This document shows, piece after piece, positions 45,151-56,985 of a DNA stretch of 64,000 nt. Every line of letters begins with the position of its first letter. The stretch's first letter is position 1. This DNA is from Progne subis subis (lineage: Eukaryota; Chordata; Aves; Passeriformes; Hirundinidae), in the NCBI GenBank assembly GCA_022316685.1, contig JAKJHU010000084.1, forward strand, positions 1,373,001 through 1,437,000. The letters are read 5' to 3'. The notes under the pieces are model-generated. The model did not search any database. It was not told where the DNA came from and saw only the letters and a list, made by a program, of their open reading frames with translations. A program made the position numbers and the translations under genes.

Positions 45151-46907
45151 TCCCCTTCCTGGCAAAGGGAAAAATTCACCACATTTCCTACCTACCTAGG
45201 ACCCATTGCAAGAAAAATTTGTTCCCACCTGCTCAGAGGAGCTGGATGAACTTGCTCCAGCACTTTGGGGAGGGTCAGAAGTCAGGGTATTAGAAAAAGC
45301 ATTTCAATTCTCTGTAAAAGTGGGATTCTCCTTGACTGCTGTAATTCTGAAAGCCAGAGCTGTCTGACAGGGATGGCATTTGTCACACACAGCACATGGA
45401 CAGCAGCTCTAACCCCAAGAGGTAGCTGGCACATGGCAACAGAGTTAAGATTAGTGAAAAGGTCATGTAAGAAAGGAAAAATAAAAGTGAGAAGGCCTTC
45501 ATTCACAACATTTCACAAGATTATTTATAAATTCCATCCAACCCCAAGTTAACACTAATCTCAGACTCCCTCGGAGAAATTTGGTTAAGTTTCACACACC
45601 CAGGTTTCACACACCCTCCTCAGAGGGAAGTCTGTCAGGCTGGCAGCACCTTCTGACAGCTAAATATGTCCTGTTTAGCTTCTTTTTAAATCAGCAATCC
45701 AGCCCCTTCAACTCATAAGAAACTTGTTCAGTTAATCTTTTAATAAAGGGAATAATTTCTGTTTCCATTATAAGAAACAGTAGAAGTTATTCTTCGTGAA
45801 CTTCTCTTGGAATTCTACGTGTGTGTGCACATGCACACGTGTGTGTCTGTGCCTGTGTGTGCAGGAGAAATAAAAATACAGGATAGACACAATTTTTTTG
45901 CTTCCCATTTGTGACTACTCCCCCAAAGACATGGGTAACCCCTCAGGTGTAGCCAGAAAATCCATATTATTCCTAATAATCTCCTGACAACCTGTGCTCC
46001 TGAGACGTGGGAGCATCCTTTCTGTTCCTGCAATGAAACCTGAAAAAACCAGGCCAAATTTCCCCTTTGGGAAGGTGGACTTGCCATTTATGCACGGCTC
46101 CATTAAAATTAATTACCTGAGAACCAGCCCATAATGTCCACAGGTATGGAAATAATAAAAATTAATTGACTGAAAGTATTCATAAAATATTTGGAGCAAA
46201 GGTCATTAATTTGTGCTTGCCAAAACAGAGACTTACACACTTAAATTACCCAAACACTTCAGCAATAAGACAAATAACAGGTACTCCAAAAAGAACTGGC
46301 TACAGGAAGGCTCTGCACTTTTGGGGGTTTGGATCCCAGTTCTAGGAGGGCAGTGGGTGGCAGCGCAGGAGGTTGTGTAACTTGACCCTGTCCTTGAAAG
46401 TCATTCCCAAGGTAAAGAGCTCAGACCTCTCTTCTCTTGCATTCAGACAAATCCATACTGAAGTAAAGGAGAAAAGGAAAAAAAACCAAACATTGTTTGC
46501 TGGTGGGGTTTTCTGAAGATACATTTCTTGTCACTAAATAAGACACAGCAAAGGAATATTTGGAGATGTCACTTAGAGGAAGCAGATCCTATCCCCATAT
46601 GATCCATGCAGTGTAATGGAGGCAGGTATCAACCAAACTGATGGAAAAGGATTACTTAAAAAAAAAACAAAAAAAACCCACCACAACAATTTCCACTTCA
46701 TAGTTAAAATTCAATTTTTATGAACTAAGGAGACTGGGATCTAATTTCAGGTGCTGAAAGGTGAACCATTTCTGGGTGTTGCTGCTAGGGTTCATTTCTG
46801 TTGTAACCAGCAGAATTCACATATTTATGTATCTATATAACTTTTGTTATGTCTGCTGAGATAGCTCATAAGTAATGATAATTATATAATTTCTGCCAGA
46901 TTATCAG
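45151..46907. other. unassigned sequence
   Basis: It contains the alternating purine-pyrimidine tract at 45819-45863 and a two-copy GTTTCACACACCC at about 45589-45616. No gene is recognised. Confidence 0.4.
45819..45863. repeat. alternating purine-pyrimidine tract (GT/CA)
   Basis: GTGTGTGTGCACATGCACAC then GTGTGTGTC and GTGTGTGTGCA. About 45 bp of near-perfect alternation with a self-complementary core. Confidence 0.85.
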
Positions 46908-47081
46908 GGTGCCCAGGAAAGCTGTGGCTGCCCCTGGATCCCTGGAAGTGCCCAAGGCCAGCTTGGACACACCTTGGAGCAACCTGGGATTGTGGAAGGT
47001 GTCCCTGCCCATGGCAGGTGGGGAACTGGATGAAACTGCAGGTCCCTTTCAACCCAAATCCCTTTGGGGTTCTGTGATAAT
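46908..47081 (+). mobile_element. CR1 3'-end fragment
   Basis: 'gtgcccaggaaagctgtggc', 'tggatccctggaagtgccc', 'aaggccagcttggacacacc', 'tgtccctgcccatggcagg' and the terminal 'ttggggttctgtgat'. Confidence 0.92.
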
Positions 47082-50000
47082 GAATTAATTTCCCTCCTGC
47101 TCTCCAGCAGTCTCTCTGTACACCTTCCAGAACCCAAAACCAGTTTTGGAGAGTTTAATTATTCCCAGTTTCAAATCCAGTAGTTCAGCATAGCACTCTG
47201 TACTGAATAAATTGAGTAAGATCCTTTGATTTTTACAAGCACTGATGCTTGTATAGTGAATATTCTCTTAAAGCACTGGAATGATCTGGATTTACACAGG
47301 CAGCTCCTGATGTTTATAGGTTACAATTTACACAATCAATTTTACCACTGAAATTGTAGAAACCGTGTGATAAATTATTTGTGACCACTTGAATAAGTCT
47401 GTGCATAACAATAAATATTATGAATTTAGTAATTAAAGGCAAAGGCAAAATTTTGACCTCAGTGGCATTGAAAGAGTAAATAATTCCTATCATTTTATTA
47501 TAGATCATTTTCTGAAGATTAATTATCTCTGTGGTTGGGGTTCTAGACTGGTACCACTACAACCTGTGGAGCAACGGGAGAAGTGTTGGCCCATTCTTTT
47601 GACAGAATACTAATTTTATCCTGTTTATAGCGAATTATAGTCCAGGAATGATGTACTGTTATTCTTTAATTCTGTTATTTATCAGTAATACAGAACAATT
47701 GCTTTAGACTACAACACTGACAATACAAAAGAGGATAATTTGGAGATTATTTCTTTTGCATGCAGTGTAATAATTGCATGTAATTAGGTCCAAAACCGCT
47801 GCAAAAGTCTGAATGTGTTGTTATAACTTCTGATGTTCAGATTTACGTTAAGAAAAATGGCATTTCTTGCCTTTAATTTTCTTCTCTCTAATTTCCTTCT
47901 ACTGTTTTTTTCCTAGTAGGCAAATATATGTGATTTTTCAATAATCAAACCGTTGTGGGGAGTATATTTGGTAAACAGGACTGTAGGTAATTCATTCCTT
48001 AAAGGCAATCTCATACTGATGAAATAAGTGCATTTAACTTTTTCACTTTGTAGTTCTCCATTGTGCATCAGCACAACTGGAACTGTAAATCTGGATAAGT
48101 CCCTCCTTTGCGATGTTTCTGTTTCTTCTGTATGCTCCTTCTCTCCGAAGAACCTCCACAGTCTCTTGCATATTCCCCCTTTGTTCCTCTCAGTTATTGA
48201 AGGGATAACCCCTTTCCTTCAAGCTGTATCTGGTTTTAGTGATTTTTAACTTGTCCAAGTGGCATCCTTTACCCTACACATTCAGTTGAAAAACAGGGTT
48301 CCTTTATTTATCCTGTTTCAGCTCGGATTTCCCTCATGAATACTAAGAAGTGCAAAACTCATTTAATTTTCCCACTTTATCCTGTTCACTTCATATTAGG
48401 TTTCTTCCTAATCCCTTAGTGGGCTAATTATTTCACTTTTCAGCCCTTTATCTCTTTCCCTTTATGTATTTAAAGAATCTTATATTGTTTTTAGTCACTC
48501 CCAAGATAATAATTCCCTTTTTATTGTATTTTTCCATTGCAGCATTTTTGAGACCCTGACATCCATCCTCCTCTACTTCCTTTATTAATTTTCAGGAACA
48601 TTCATTTACACAGCTCTGATACATTTTCTCCATTATCCCTCTCTCTCTCCATTGCCTCCTCCCTCTGGGACAGCCTCTTTTTTTTAAAGTTGGCCCAGAG
48701 CAATTACAACACAATTAGAGAGGAACTAACTACAGGAAAATTTTAATTTCCCCAAAATGTTGCCTCTCTTCCTTCCAAATCTATGCCAGAGGGTTTGATT
48801 GGTTTTTTTGTTTTTTTTTTTTCCTCCCCTCTAAGTCAGAAGCCAGGTCAGAATGTTGAACTACAGGAATTCCAGAATGTGGAGTCCCAGGAAGAGCCAC
48901 GTGTCAGGCAGGTCCTGTTGTTCTTCTGCCCAATGCCACTCCTGGGATCACCCTATTTCCTGAAAAAGCCACTTTTCATGGATTATCTTCCATCTGCTAC
49001 ACTTTAGGTTTCTCATGATCACAGGTGCAACATCCTCAGAGTTCTGCTTCCTGCCTGTGATATGAAATCTGGCCCAATAAAATATAAACTACAGGAACTG
49101 AGTGCTCTGAACTTGCTGGTTTACATGGACGAGGAAAATTGGGAATTTCATCCGAAGCATGTTTCCAGAGAGATAAAACTAAAACAGTTAAGCTTCTATG
49201 TCTCTCTGAATATATTTCTTTGCACATTTGTAAGCCTACAACCACATAATTATATAACAGGCACAGATATTTTATTTTTGTGGGGGCTTTCATTGATTTG
49301 AAAGCCTATATTCCAGAAACCCAAACAAATAACATATTCCTAACATCTTATTTTTTCCTTCTTGTATTTTATCATTTCAAATGCTAGGTAGTTTATTTAT
49401 ACTTTATTTTATTTCATTTCATTTCATTTTGTATTCTAGGTGGTTGAAGTCAGTCTTGCTAACTTGGCTCTCCTCTTAATCACCAACTCATCATGTTCCA
49501 CCTAAAAAAGCAGAGATTAAAGCAAGTAGACAGTGTTTGGAAATTTTGTTTGCTTTGATTTTGGCAATGCCATCATTCCTCAGGTTTTCAACTTCTGTTG
49601 GCTTCGTGGTTTGAGTTTGGAAGAGTTTAAAAGGAATTAGAGCCAACACTTTCTCAAGCCAGACTAAAGCCTTTGAATGATTTTGTTGATTACCATTAAT
49701 TAGTCTGAGTAGAACCCAATCTCTTCTTTAATCTCTAAATAAGGGAATGTTGTTTGAAGCACTACAGGCACAGTCTATCTACAGATATTATCAGTATTAT
49801 TCTACTCTTTAGCTCAGCCAAAATAGAACAAAAATAATCTTAACCTCTATTAAAAAAGACTAATAAATATTCCTCAAAATACAGATTAATTTTGCCAGTT
49901 TATTCAGTGGAGAGCCCTAAAAATGTTATCCCTGTTGAAGTATTTATCCTTCTTGAAGGCAGGTAATTGGCAGAGAAAAGGAAAAGATCCCTGCAGGCTT

Positions 50001-50391
50001 TCAGTGTTTAATACCTGTGTACTTCAGGGATTTGGCTCCACATCCAGCATGTGGCAGAGGAAAAAATGGGAAAAGAGGTGAGGTGAAAGCATTCTCACTT
50101 CTACCTCTCTTGATGTTCGTGCAATATTTTAGGGTTTTAAATTTAAAAGGGTTTTAAAAAAGCAAGGGTTCTGCACAGAGCATGGGCTTTATTTATTTAT
50201 TTTGACGTCTTCCAGTGTTTCAGCAACTGGACTTCAGATTCATTGAAGATACACAGAAGTCTGTTCTCGGCTGTTCTGTTCCAGTTATTTAGCACACGCA
50301 AAGTGGTTGTGGTTGGGTGTCATGGTGAAAAATTCAGTCTGAAGGGTTAAACAAACCCGGCTCATGATGATTCCTAAACGACTCTCATTTC
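47082..50391. other. unique repeat-poor A/T-rich sequence, 3.3 kb
   Basis: The longest stretch in the window without a recognised transposon. Only a short ATTTC/ATTTT run at 49403-49427 and a cluster of TAAT cores at 47755-47788 stand out. No coding signal. Confidence 0.45.
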
Positions 50392-51209
50392 AGTGGAAGG
50401 ACAGAAGGGACAGGGAGCTCCTGGAGCTGAGGAAGGGCCTGGAGCATCTCTGTGCCCAGGAAAGGCTGAGGGAGCTGGGGCTGCTCAGCCTGGAGAGGAG
50501 CCACAGCTGAGAGGGGCCTCAGCCCTGGGTGTCCCTGTGTGTCCCTGTCTGTCCCTGTGTGTCCCTGTGTGTCCCTGTCTGTCCCTGTGTGTTCCTGTGT
50601 GTCCCTGTGTGCCCCTGTCTGTCCCTGTGTGCCCCTGTGTGTCTGTCTGTCTGTCCCTGTGTGTCCCTGTGTGTCCCTGTCTGTCCCTGTGTGTCCCTGT
50701 GTGTCCCTGTCTGTCCCTGTGTGTTCCTGTGTGTCCCTGTGTGCCCCTGTGTGTCCCTGTCTGTCCGTGTCTGTCTCTGCGTGTCCCTGTGTGTCCCTGT
50801 GTGTCCCTGTCTGTCCGTGTCTGTCCCTGTGTGTCCCTGTCCGTCCCTGTCTGTCTGTCCCTGTGTGTCCCTGTGTGTCCCTGTCTGTCTGTCTGTCTGT
50901 CCCTGTGTGCAGGGAGGGCAGAGCAGCCCCAGGCTCTGCTCCAGGCCCAGCAATGGCACCAGAGCCACGGGCAGGGACTGAGCCCAGCAATTCCCCTGCA
51001 CAGGGGCACAACTTCTGCCCTGGGCAGTGCCCAGCCCTGAGCAGACACCAGAGAGGCTGTGGAGTCTCCTCCCTGGGGATGTTCCAGAGCCCTGTGGACA
51101 CTCTGCTGTGACATCCCTGTGCTCTGGGATGGCCCCGCTGGAGCAGGGAGGTGACACCAGATGAGACACTGAGGGCCCTTCCAGCCTGGCCCATCCTGGG
51201 ATTCTGTAA
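50392..51209 (+). mobile_element. CR1-type element split by a decamer array
   Basis: The left part (50392-50528) has 'gagctcctggagctgagg', 'gggctgctcagcctggag' and 'agctgagaggggcctcag'. The right part (50910-51209) has 'cagagaggctgtggagtctc', 'ctgtgctctgggatggccc', 'gagcagggaggtgacacc' and the 3' end 'ggcccatcctgggattctg'. The tandem array at 50529-50908 lies between them. The 3' end matches, in reverse, the nested copy at 59866-60053. Long frames on both strands (150-269 codons) come from the array plus CR1 and are not genes. Confidence 0.75.
50529..50908. repeat. decamer array, unit GTCCCTGTGT
   Basis: About 38 units, mainly GTCCCTGTGT and GTCCCTGTCT with GCCCC, GTTCC and GTCTG variants. 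A variant block containing GTTCCTGTGT recurs 132 bp apart (50591 and 50723), showing higher-order duplication. The unit has no stop codon in any frame on either strand, which explains the six long overlapping open frames. Confidence 0.95.
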
Positions 51210-51296
51210 CAGTGTGTTTGGAACTGGCTAAGAAAAAGAATTTAGGACTCTTTCAATGATTGGTTTTGGTGATCAGAAAGAGCTCTGAGCTTGTTT

Positions 51297-51355
51297 CACA
51301 GAATCACAGAATGCTTTGGGCTGGAAGGGACCTTAAAATTCATCTTGGTCCAACA
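51297..51355 (-). mobile_element. CR1 3'-terminal stub, minus orientation
   Basis: 'tcacagaatcacagaatgc', 'tttgggctggaagggacc' and 'cttggtccaac': the last ~58 bp of a minus-strand CR1. Confidence 0.8.
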
Positions 51356-51384
51356 GTAGGGAAGGAGGGTTTGATGACCATATG

Positions 51385-51455
51385 GGCCATTCCTTAAGAG
51401 TCAGACTCAGTGATCATTGTGGGTCCCTTCCAGCTTGGAATATTCCATGATTCTA
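51385..51455 (+). mobile_element. CR1 3'-end fragment, GACTCAGTGATC subfamily
   Basis: 'gagtcagactcagtgatc', 'attgtgggtcccttccagc' and 'atattccatgattctaag'. Same 3' end as 6028-6163. It follows the minus stub head-to-head, with about 30 bp unassigned between. Confidence 0.8.
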
Positions 51456-52167
51456 AGATTAATTTGCTATTTGTTACTCTCTCTCTTCATACCAGGAGCA
51501 AACCAAGTCACTGTTCTAGTTACACACAATACGTTTTCCTTTTGATAGAAAAGAGTTTGTTTCCACCCAAAGAAAGTAACTTCTGTGAATTTACATTTAC
51601 TGTTCCTGGATAATTTTATGGATATTTGGAATTATGAAAGATCCCCACTGAACTGCAAACAAGGAAATTTCAATCTGGGAGTAGAGAAACATGGCTCAGG
51701 CAGAACCCAAGAGAGAAGTCCTAAAAACACCAGAGCTCTGACGAATACAACTTCCCTGGGATACATCTCCCAGAGAAGATATGAATTCTTTTTTGGGAAT
51801 TTCCAACAGCTGATTTGGGAAGTGATTGAGGGTAGAAGGGTTTGAGTAATGTGATCTTTAGGAAATGTCACAGTGAAAGTTCGGAAATCTGGAGTGTGTG
51901 AAGTGATAAAGAAATTAATACCTTTTAAGTGGGAAAAATTACCTACCTTAGAGCTACAGAGAAACCTGTCATGTGCAACTATGTTTTTATGAGTTCCAAA
52001 GCCACCTTCCTCTGTGTGAGAAGTTTAGAAACTGGTTCATTTACTGGAGAGAAAAGAAAAAAAAAACAAACGACAATTTCTAAATGAACCGTTGAGCAAA
52101 GATTACAAATGAGCTTGGTAAATAACAAAATGCAGAATCCTACCTGTTTAAATGACTCAGCTGGCCC
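51456..52167. other. unassigned sequence
   Basis: No recognisable feature. Confidence 0.4.
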
Positions 52168-52270
52168 AAAAACAAAACAAAACAAAACAAAACAAAACAA
52201 AACAAAACAAAACCACAACCAACAAACCCACAAAAAACCCACGCAACCAAACCAAACAAACAAACAAAAA
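52168..52270. repeat. (AAAAC)n then (AAAC)n tract
   Basis: Nine AAAAC units (52171-52213), followed by C-interrupted A-rich sequence and AAAC units to 52270. Confidence 0.92.
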
Positions 52271-53140
52271 ATTCTTCCTATATGATTTTAAAGGAAAAAA
52301 CCCTCTGTAAGTCTGTGTTTACAGAACATCTTGGTGGATGGAATAGGAAATTTGCCTCAGGTCAATCTGTAATTTGGAAACACCAGAAGGCTGTGCATTT
52401 TAATTAACATTCAGCTCTTTCTCTGGTGCCTTTCCCTCTGTTTCCTTTCTGTTCACAGTGATTAAAAGACAAAATCCTGCCCCAGTTCCATGCTCAGGAA
52501 CGCTTCCTGATTTGCTTTCATTAACTTCCACTATGCAAACACGTTTAATTATTTATCTGCTGATTTCCACAGGAAATCCTACAGAGATGTGAGTCTGGTT
52601 CATAGGGATGCCGTGTCAGCAGGAGCTGGAAAATCCAATCATCCATCATTAAGGGAAAAAAAGTGATGCATTCCCCAATTTGTTTATAGGTAAAGGAAAA
52701 ATACTTCAGTTTAGGTTGAAATTTGGGGCCTAAAGACATATTGGATCAGCTGGTACTTCTCTTAAAAGCTTCCCACTTTGTTCTTTTGACTTAAATATTG
52801 TGAGAGAAGAATGTTGCCATAGTACATGGAATTAAGCTGGGAAGTCATTGCAGTCCCTAGGAATAACCTGTTCCATGATCCTGGATGAGAACATGCCCTA
52901 GGTAGGAATTTGGTTGGTTCTTTGGGAGTAAATATATTGATTGAAAAAAAAAAAAAGAGACTCAGACTACCAAACTGATGGCCATCTATCCGGAAATCTT
53001 GAAATGTATTTAAAATTATTTCCCAATTTTAAAAAAGAGAGGTGAAACTGACAGCAGAGAGATTAAACCCTCTGCAGTGTGCAGCATGGAATTTTTTGTG
53101 TCTGCTGTGAACCTTTATGAAAGCAACATCTGCTCCAATT
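52271..53140. other. unassigned sequence
   Basis: No gene or transposon is recognised; a short A run lies near 52945-52957. Confidence 0.4.
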
Positions 53141-53286
53141 TGTTGTGGGGGTTTTTGGGGGGTTTTTTTTGGGGGTTTTTTTTTGTGTGTGTGTGGGGGT
53201 GGTTTGTTTTTTTTTTTTTTTGTTTTGTTTTGTTTTGTTTTGTTTTGGTTTTTTTTTGTTTGTTTGTTTGTTTTGTTTGTTTTTTG
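53141..53286. repeat. G/T-rich tract with (TTTTG)n core
   Basis: G runs and T runs, then TGTGTGTGTG, then five TTTTG units and TTTG units. The plus strand is almost only G and T. Confidence 0.92.
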
Positions 53287-55700
53287 GCATTTAAAATTTG
53301 GCTTTTAAAACTCATCTCCTCTCTTTTCCCTGAGAGTGAAGAGCTGAGTTATAAAGCAGGTGCCGCACAGAACGAGGAGAACATCTGAGTCAAACCATAA
53401 ATAAAACTAGCACAAAGGAATAACTTCAGTTATGCAGTGTCAAATGCCAAGTTAGGGCATGCTAATAAGGTTTGAACCTGTATTGCCAGATTAATATTTT
53501 ATTTTTGGGATTAGTCTGTGTTCTATTCTCCCTGTTCTCCCAGGCAGCCGTTCCCGAAGCTGAGGGAAAATCTGATTTCTCCATCCTTACTGCTGAAACC
53601 CCCAGCATGTGAGAAACAGAGATGGAATCTTTATATAGAAAATTGATTAGATTTTCTTTCCTTGTGTTTTAGCTTTGGTGTAAGGAAATGTTTGTGGTGC
53701 CTTTATAGGACTCGTTTTCATGGGATGATAAAAATCATAAAGACCAAGAAAGTAACTTTGGAAGGAGCTCCAGGGGTTTTCTGGCCTTGTCCAGCTGACT
53801 TTGGGTATCTCCAAAGTCAAAGAGCCTCTGGGAACCTGGAGTTTGGTGTTAGTTTATCCCCATATAATTGGACTTTCCCAGTTTCCAGCTTGGCCCATTG
53901 CTTCTTTTTTATTGTCTTGCTGCTCTGAAGTGACTCTGCTTCTCTGTTGGTGGGGCAGAATGTCTTTTCTTTTCAGTGCAAATCACCTTGACTGCAGTAT
54001 AGGATATAGGAAAAGCCTTCAAATCAAATTCTTATTTCTTAATTTGAGTTATTATATTAAAAAAATAATAGGAAGTCCCCATCTGCTTGATTTGAGCCCT
54101 GCTGTTTCCATAGCCCCAGTTCCCTCTCTGGGATCCTGGAGAGAAAGACTCATGCAGCTGGAATGCAGGAGCAGCAGAAATTCCATGAATTTACTGTTCA
54201 GTTGGTCTGTATTTATTACTTATGTGGTAGCACATTATTCTGTGATGAATTGCAATAGTTTCCTAAATCCTCCTTTCCATGGATTTTTTTTTTTTTCAAT
54301 TTAAGGTGATTTTTCTGTCTTTTACAAAAATAAACCACTTTAAATAGACTTGTTGAAATGTGAGAAAATATGAATGAACCCCACACACATTGTTCTTTAA
54401 GGAAAATGTGCCAAACTCCAACCATCTCAGTCTCTCAGTCCACAAAAAAAAAAAAAAAAAAATCATGGAATGAAAAGAGAGACCTCAATAACATCCAGAT
54501 TTGGTAACCCTGGGGTAAGAAGTAATTACTCAAAATTAATTCACCTCCCAAAAAATACCTCCTGGAGTTCACAGCCAAATCAACCTCTGATCAAACCCCC
54601 TTTCCTAGGAGTAAAAATGCCAGCATGAGATAAAACACAACTTGGGGATTCTTTAGAACCCAAGAATTATTGCAGCCGCAATTTACTCTTTTTCTAAGTT
54701 CAATTCCAAAGATAATTGGCTTAAACTTATAAAACACAAAATTGGAGCCATCAGCTGGAATTGCTGTTGTAACATAGCGTTCACAGTTGCAGTTATGCAA
54801 ACACAGACCTATCCAGTTTCACAATATCTGGGGTTTTAGCAGATTCCAAAGTTGTGCAGAATGAGAATTTCCCTCAAGAAACAAAGGTCTTTACAGGCTG
54901 CAAGAGGGAAGAGGTGCACAGTTAGACTCGCAACTAAATCACTAAACCTTTCAGCAAGTGTTACTTTGGATGCATTTTTCAATTTACTTTTTTTTTAATA
55001 ATTTCTATTGTTATCTGTTTTGCTTTTATCTAGCTGAGCTATTGACTATTCTCAGCTAAGTCTGAAGAAAACTAACACAGTCCTATGCCAATCTGATTCT
55101 TCTCATCCAGTGTCTACTAATAATTATCTTGAACCTCTCTCATTTACTCAAGCCAAAAGAGCTTTACCATTTCTTCATAATGAAATGAAATCCAGCCGCA
55201 TGCAAGGTTTGACATAACCTTAATAAAAGCCACAGCCAGAAGGTGTTGATCATAAAAATCAGTGTCACTCATGGAGACGTGTGAGGGACACGACAGTGGG
55301 GAAGAGAACTAGGGCAGAAATCTTATGCAGGGAGATGTAAATTCTCCTATTCCACCTTCACATCCTTTCACACCTTAGGGGTTGTCTTTCCAAGCCTTTC
55401 CTGTCACTTCCAAGCAACTACTGTATTTGAATAGGAGAAAAATAAAAGAATATATCAAAAGAAAGTCCATGTGAAAGGCAGGTTGTTTTGACACTTTGAC
55501 TTTTACTGGTAAAAAGTTTGGGGAAAAGTTTACATTCAGAATTTCTTCTGAACCAGAATTTCTTTGTTATCAGGTATTCAGACAATTAGTGGGTTCCTGT
55601 TCTAATAGGTTTTGCTGATGTGATAGTGAACAACACAGATGCTGAAGTTGCAGAATTAAAATTCAACATCTTTGTTTCCTTTTAAATTGATTTTTTCTTG
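53287..55700. other. unassigned sequence, 2.4 kb
   Basis: It contains a T run near 54284-54296 and an 18-20 bp A run near 54443-54461. The 167-codon frame at 53801 shows no family motif and has biased composition, so it is not called. Confidence 0.45.
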
Positions 55701-55930
55701 CACAGAATCACCGAATAACCCAAGTGGGAAGGGACCCACAAGGATCACTGAGTCCAGCCCCTGTCTCTGCACAGACACGCCAACAATCCCACCCTGTGCA
55801 TCCCTGGGAGCACTGTCCAAACATTTCTGGAGTTCTGGCAGCCCTGGGGCTGTGGGCAGTGCCCAGCACCCTCTGGGGAAGAACCTTTCCCTGATCTCTA
55901 GCCTCACCCTGCCCTGGCACAGCTCCAGAT
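55701..55930 (-). mobile_element. CR1 fragment, GGAAGAACCTTTCC subfamily
   Basis: The plus strand shows 'cacagaatcaccgaataacc', 'gggacccacaaggatcactg', 'caatcccaccctgtgcatcc' and 'ggggaagaacctttccctga', ending 'ccctggcacagctccagatg'. It extends further 5' than the related copy at 16393-16592. Confidence 0.88.
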
Positions 55931-55978
55931 GAAACTTCTTTGGGCTTTGTTAAGAGAATTTTTTCCATTTTTTCCAGT

Positions 55979-56020
55979 TTTGTTTGTTTGTTTGTTTTTG
56001 CTTGGTTTGGTTTGGTTTTT
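55979..56020. repeat. (TTTG)n / (GGTTT)n tract
   Basis: Four TTTG units followed by GGTTT units and a T run. Confidence 0.85.
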
Positions 56021-56721
56021 TTTAATGGTAAATCTTGGAGACCAGTCTTGATTCCAAAAGAATTCTAAATTCAGCATGTCAGACTGAACTGTACCTGGTA
56101 CAGCCATTATGTCACTGACACCACAGACACCTTGGAAGGAATTTCCTATCACTTGTTTTCTACAATGCTTTTCCCAACAGACTCCTTTTCTATCTGTTCA
56201 TTAGAGATTTCATTAGGATCACGGTCACTTATAATTCCACTTTGCCATAAACAATCTTCTTTTCTCCACTTTATTTCATACATCAAATTTATTTGGGGTA
56301 AGGGACACCAAATATGGGGTAAGTGGGTATTTCCTTGCTGCCTTCCCCATTTCCTTGATGCCTTTGAGCTGTGGCTTATTTAGCTCAAGAGAGAGAATTT
56401 TTCACTTGTTCTTTGATTGTTCTTGATATTGATTTTTTTTAAAATTTTATTCAATTAATTAAATAATCAAATTATTTTTATAATTAATTTCCATAACTTT
56501 AAATGTGCGTATCTCATCTGACACAAACTTGCAAAAGTTAATCAGAGCCTTTAAACTTAAGTTTCACATTTAGTAATCAAACACTGTGGATTATGAGATC
56601 TTGGCCTGCCTGAGGTATTAAACGTCCCCCATGAAATCAAAAGGAAATGAAGCAACAAGTGAAAGCAGTCCCAGTTTTTTAAGCTATTCCATGCTTTCAT
56701 ATTTACCAGTTTGTTGTTTGC
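56021..56721. other. unassigned A/T-rich sequence
   Basis: 56430-56490 is almost only A and T. No recognisable feature. Confidence 0.4.
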
Positions 56722-56985
56722 CAGGATGATGGGAAATGGCCTTAAATTGCACCAGAGGAGGTTTAAATTGGAAATTTAGAAAAATATCTTCATGGAAAGG
56801 GTGGTCGGGTGCTGGCACAGGCTGTCCTGGGCAGTGGTGGGGTCACCATCCCTGGAATTGTTAAAAAAGCCTGTGCATGTGGCATTTGGGGACATGGATT
56901 AGTGGTGACCATGCTGTTGATGCTGTTTTAGCAACTGGATTTGATCTTAGAGGACTTTACCAACTCCTGTGATTCTGTAATTCTG
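56722..56985 (+). mobile_element. CR1 3'-end fragment
   Basis: 'gaaatggccttaaattgcac', 'aaagggtggtcgggtgctgg', 'caccatccctggaattgtt', 'atgtggcatttggggacatg', 'gatcttagaggactttacc' and the tail 'tgtgattctgtaattctgg'. Confidence 0.9.

Noticed and set aside
50385..51194. 269-codon minus frame and several 150-216-codon frames on both strands
   Set aside because: A stop-free 10-bp unit keeps all six frames open; the proteins are simple TGTDRD or VPVCPC repeats.
53801..54304. 167-codon plus frame
   Set aside because: No recognisable domain. Composition reflects T-rich DNA, and it ends in a T run.
54443..54500. Possible CR1 tail ('aatcatggaatgaaaagag') after a poly(A) run
   Set aside because: The similarity stops after about 25 bp and the next CR1 block is missing; too weak to annotate.
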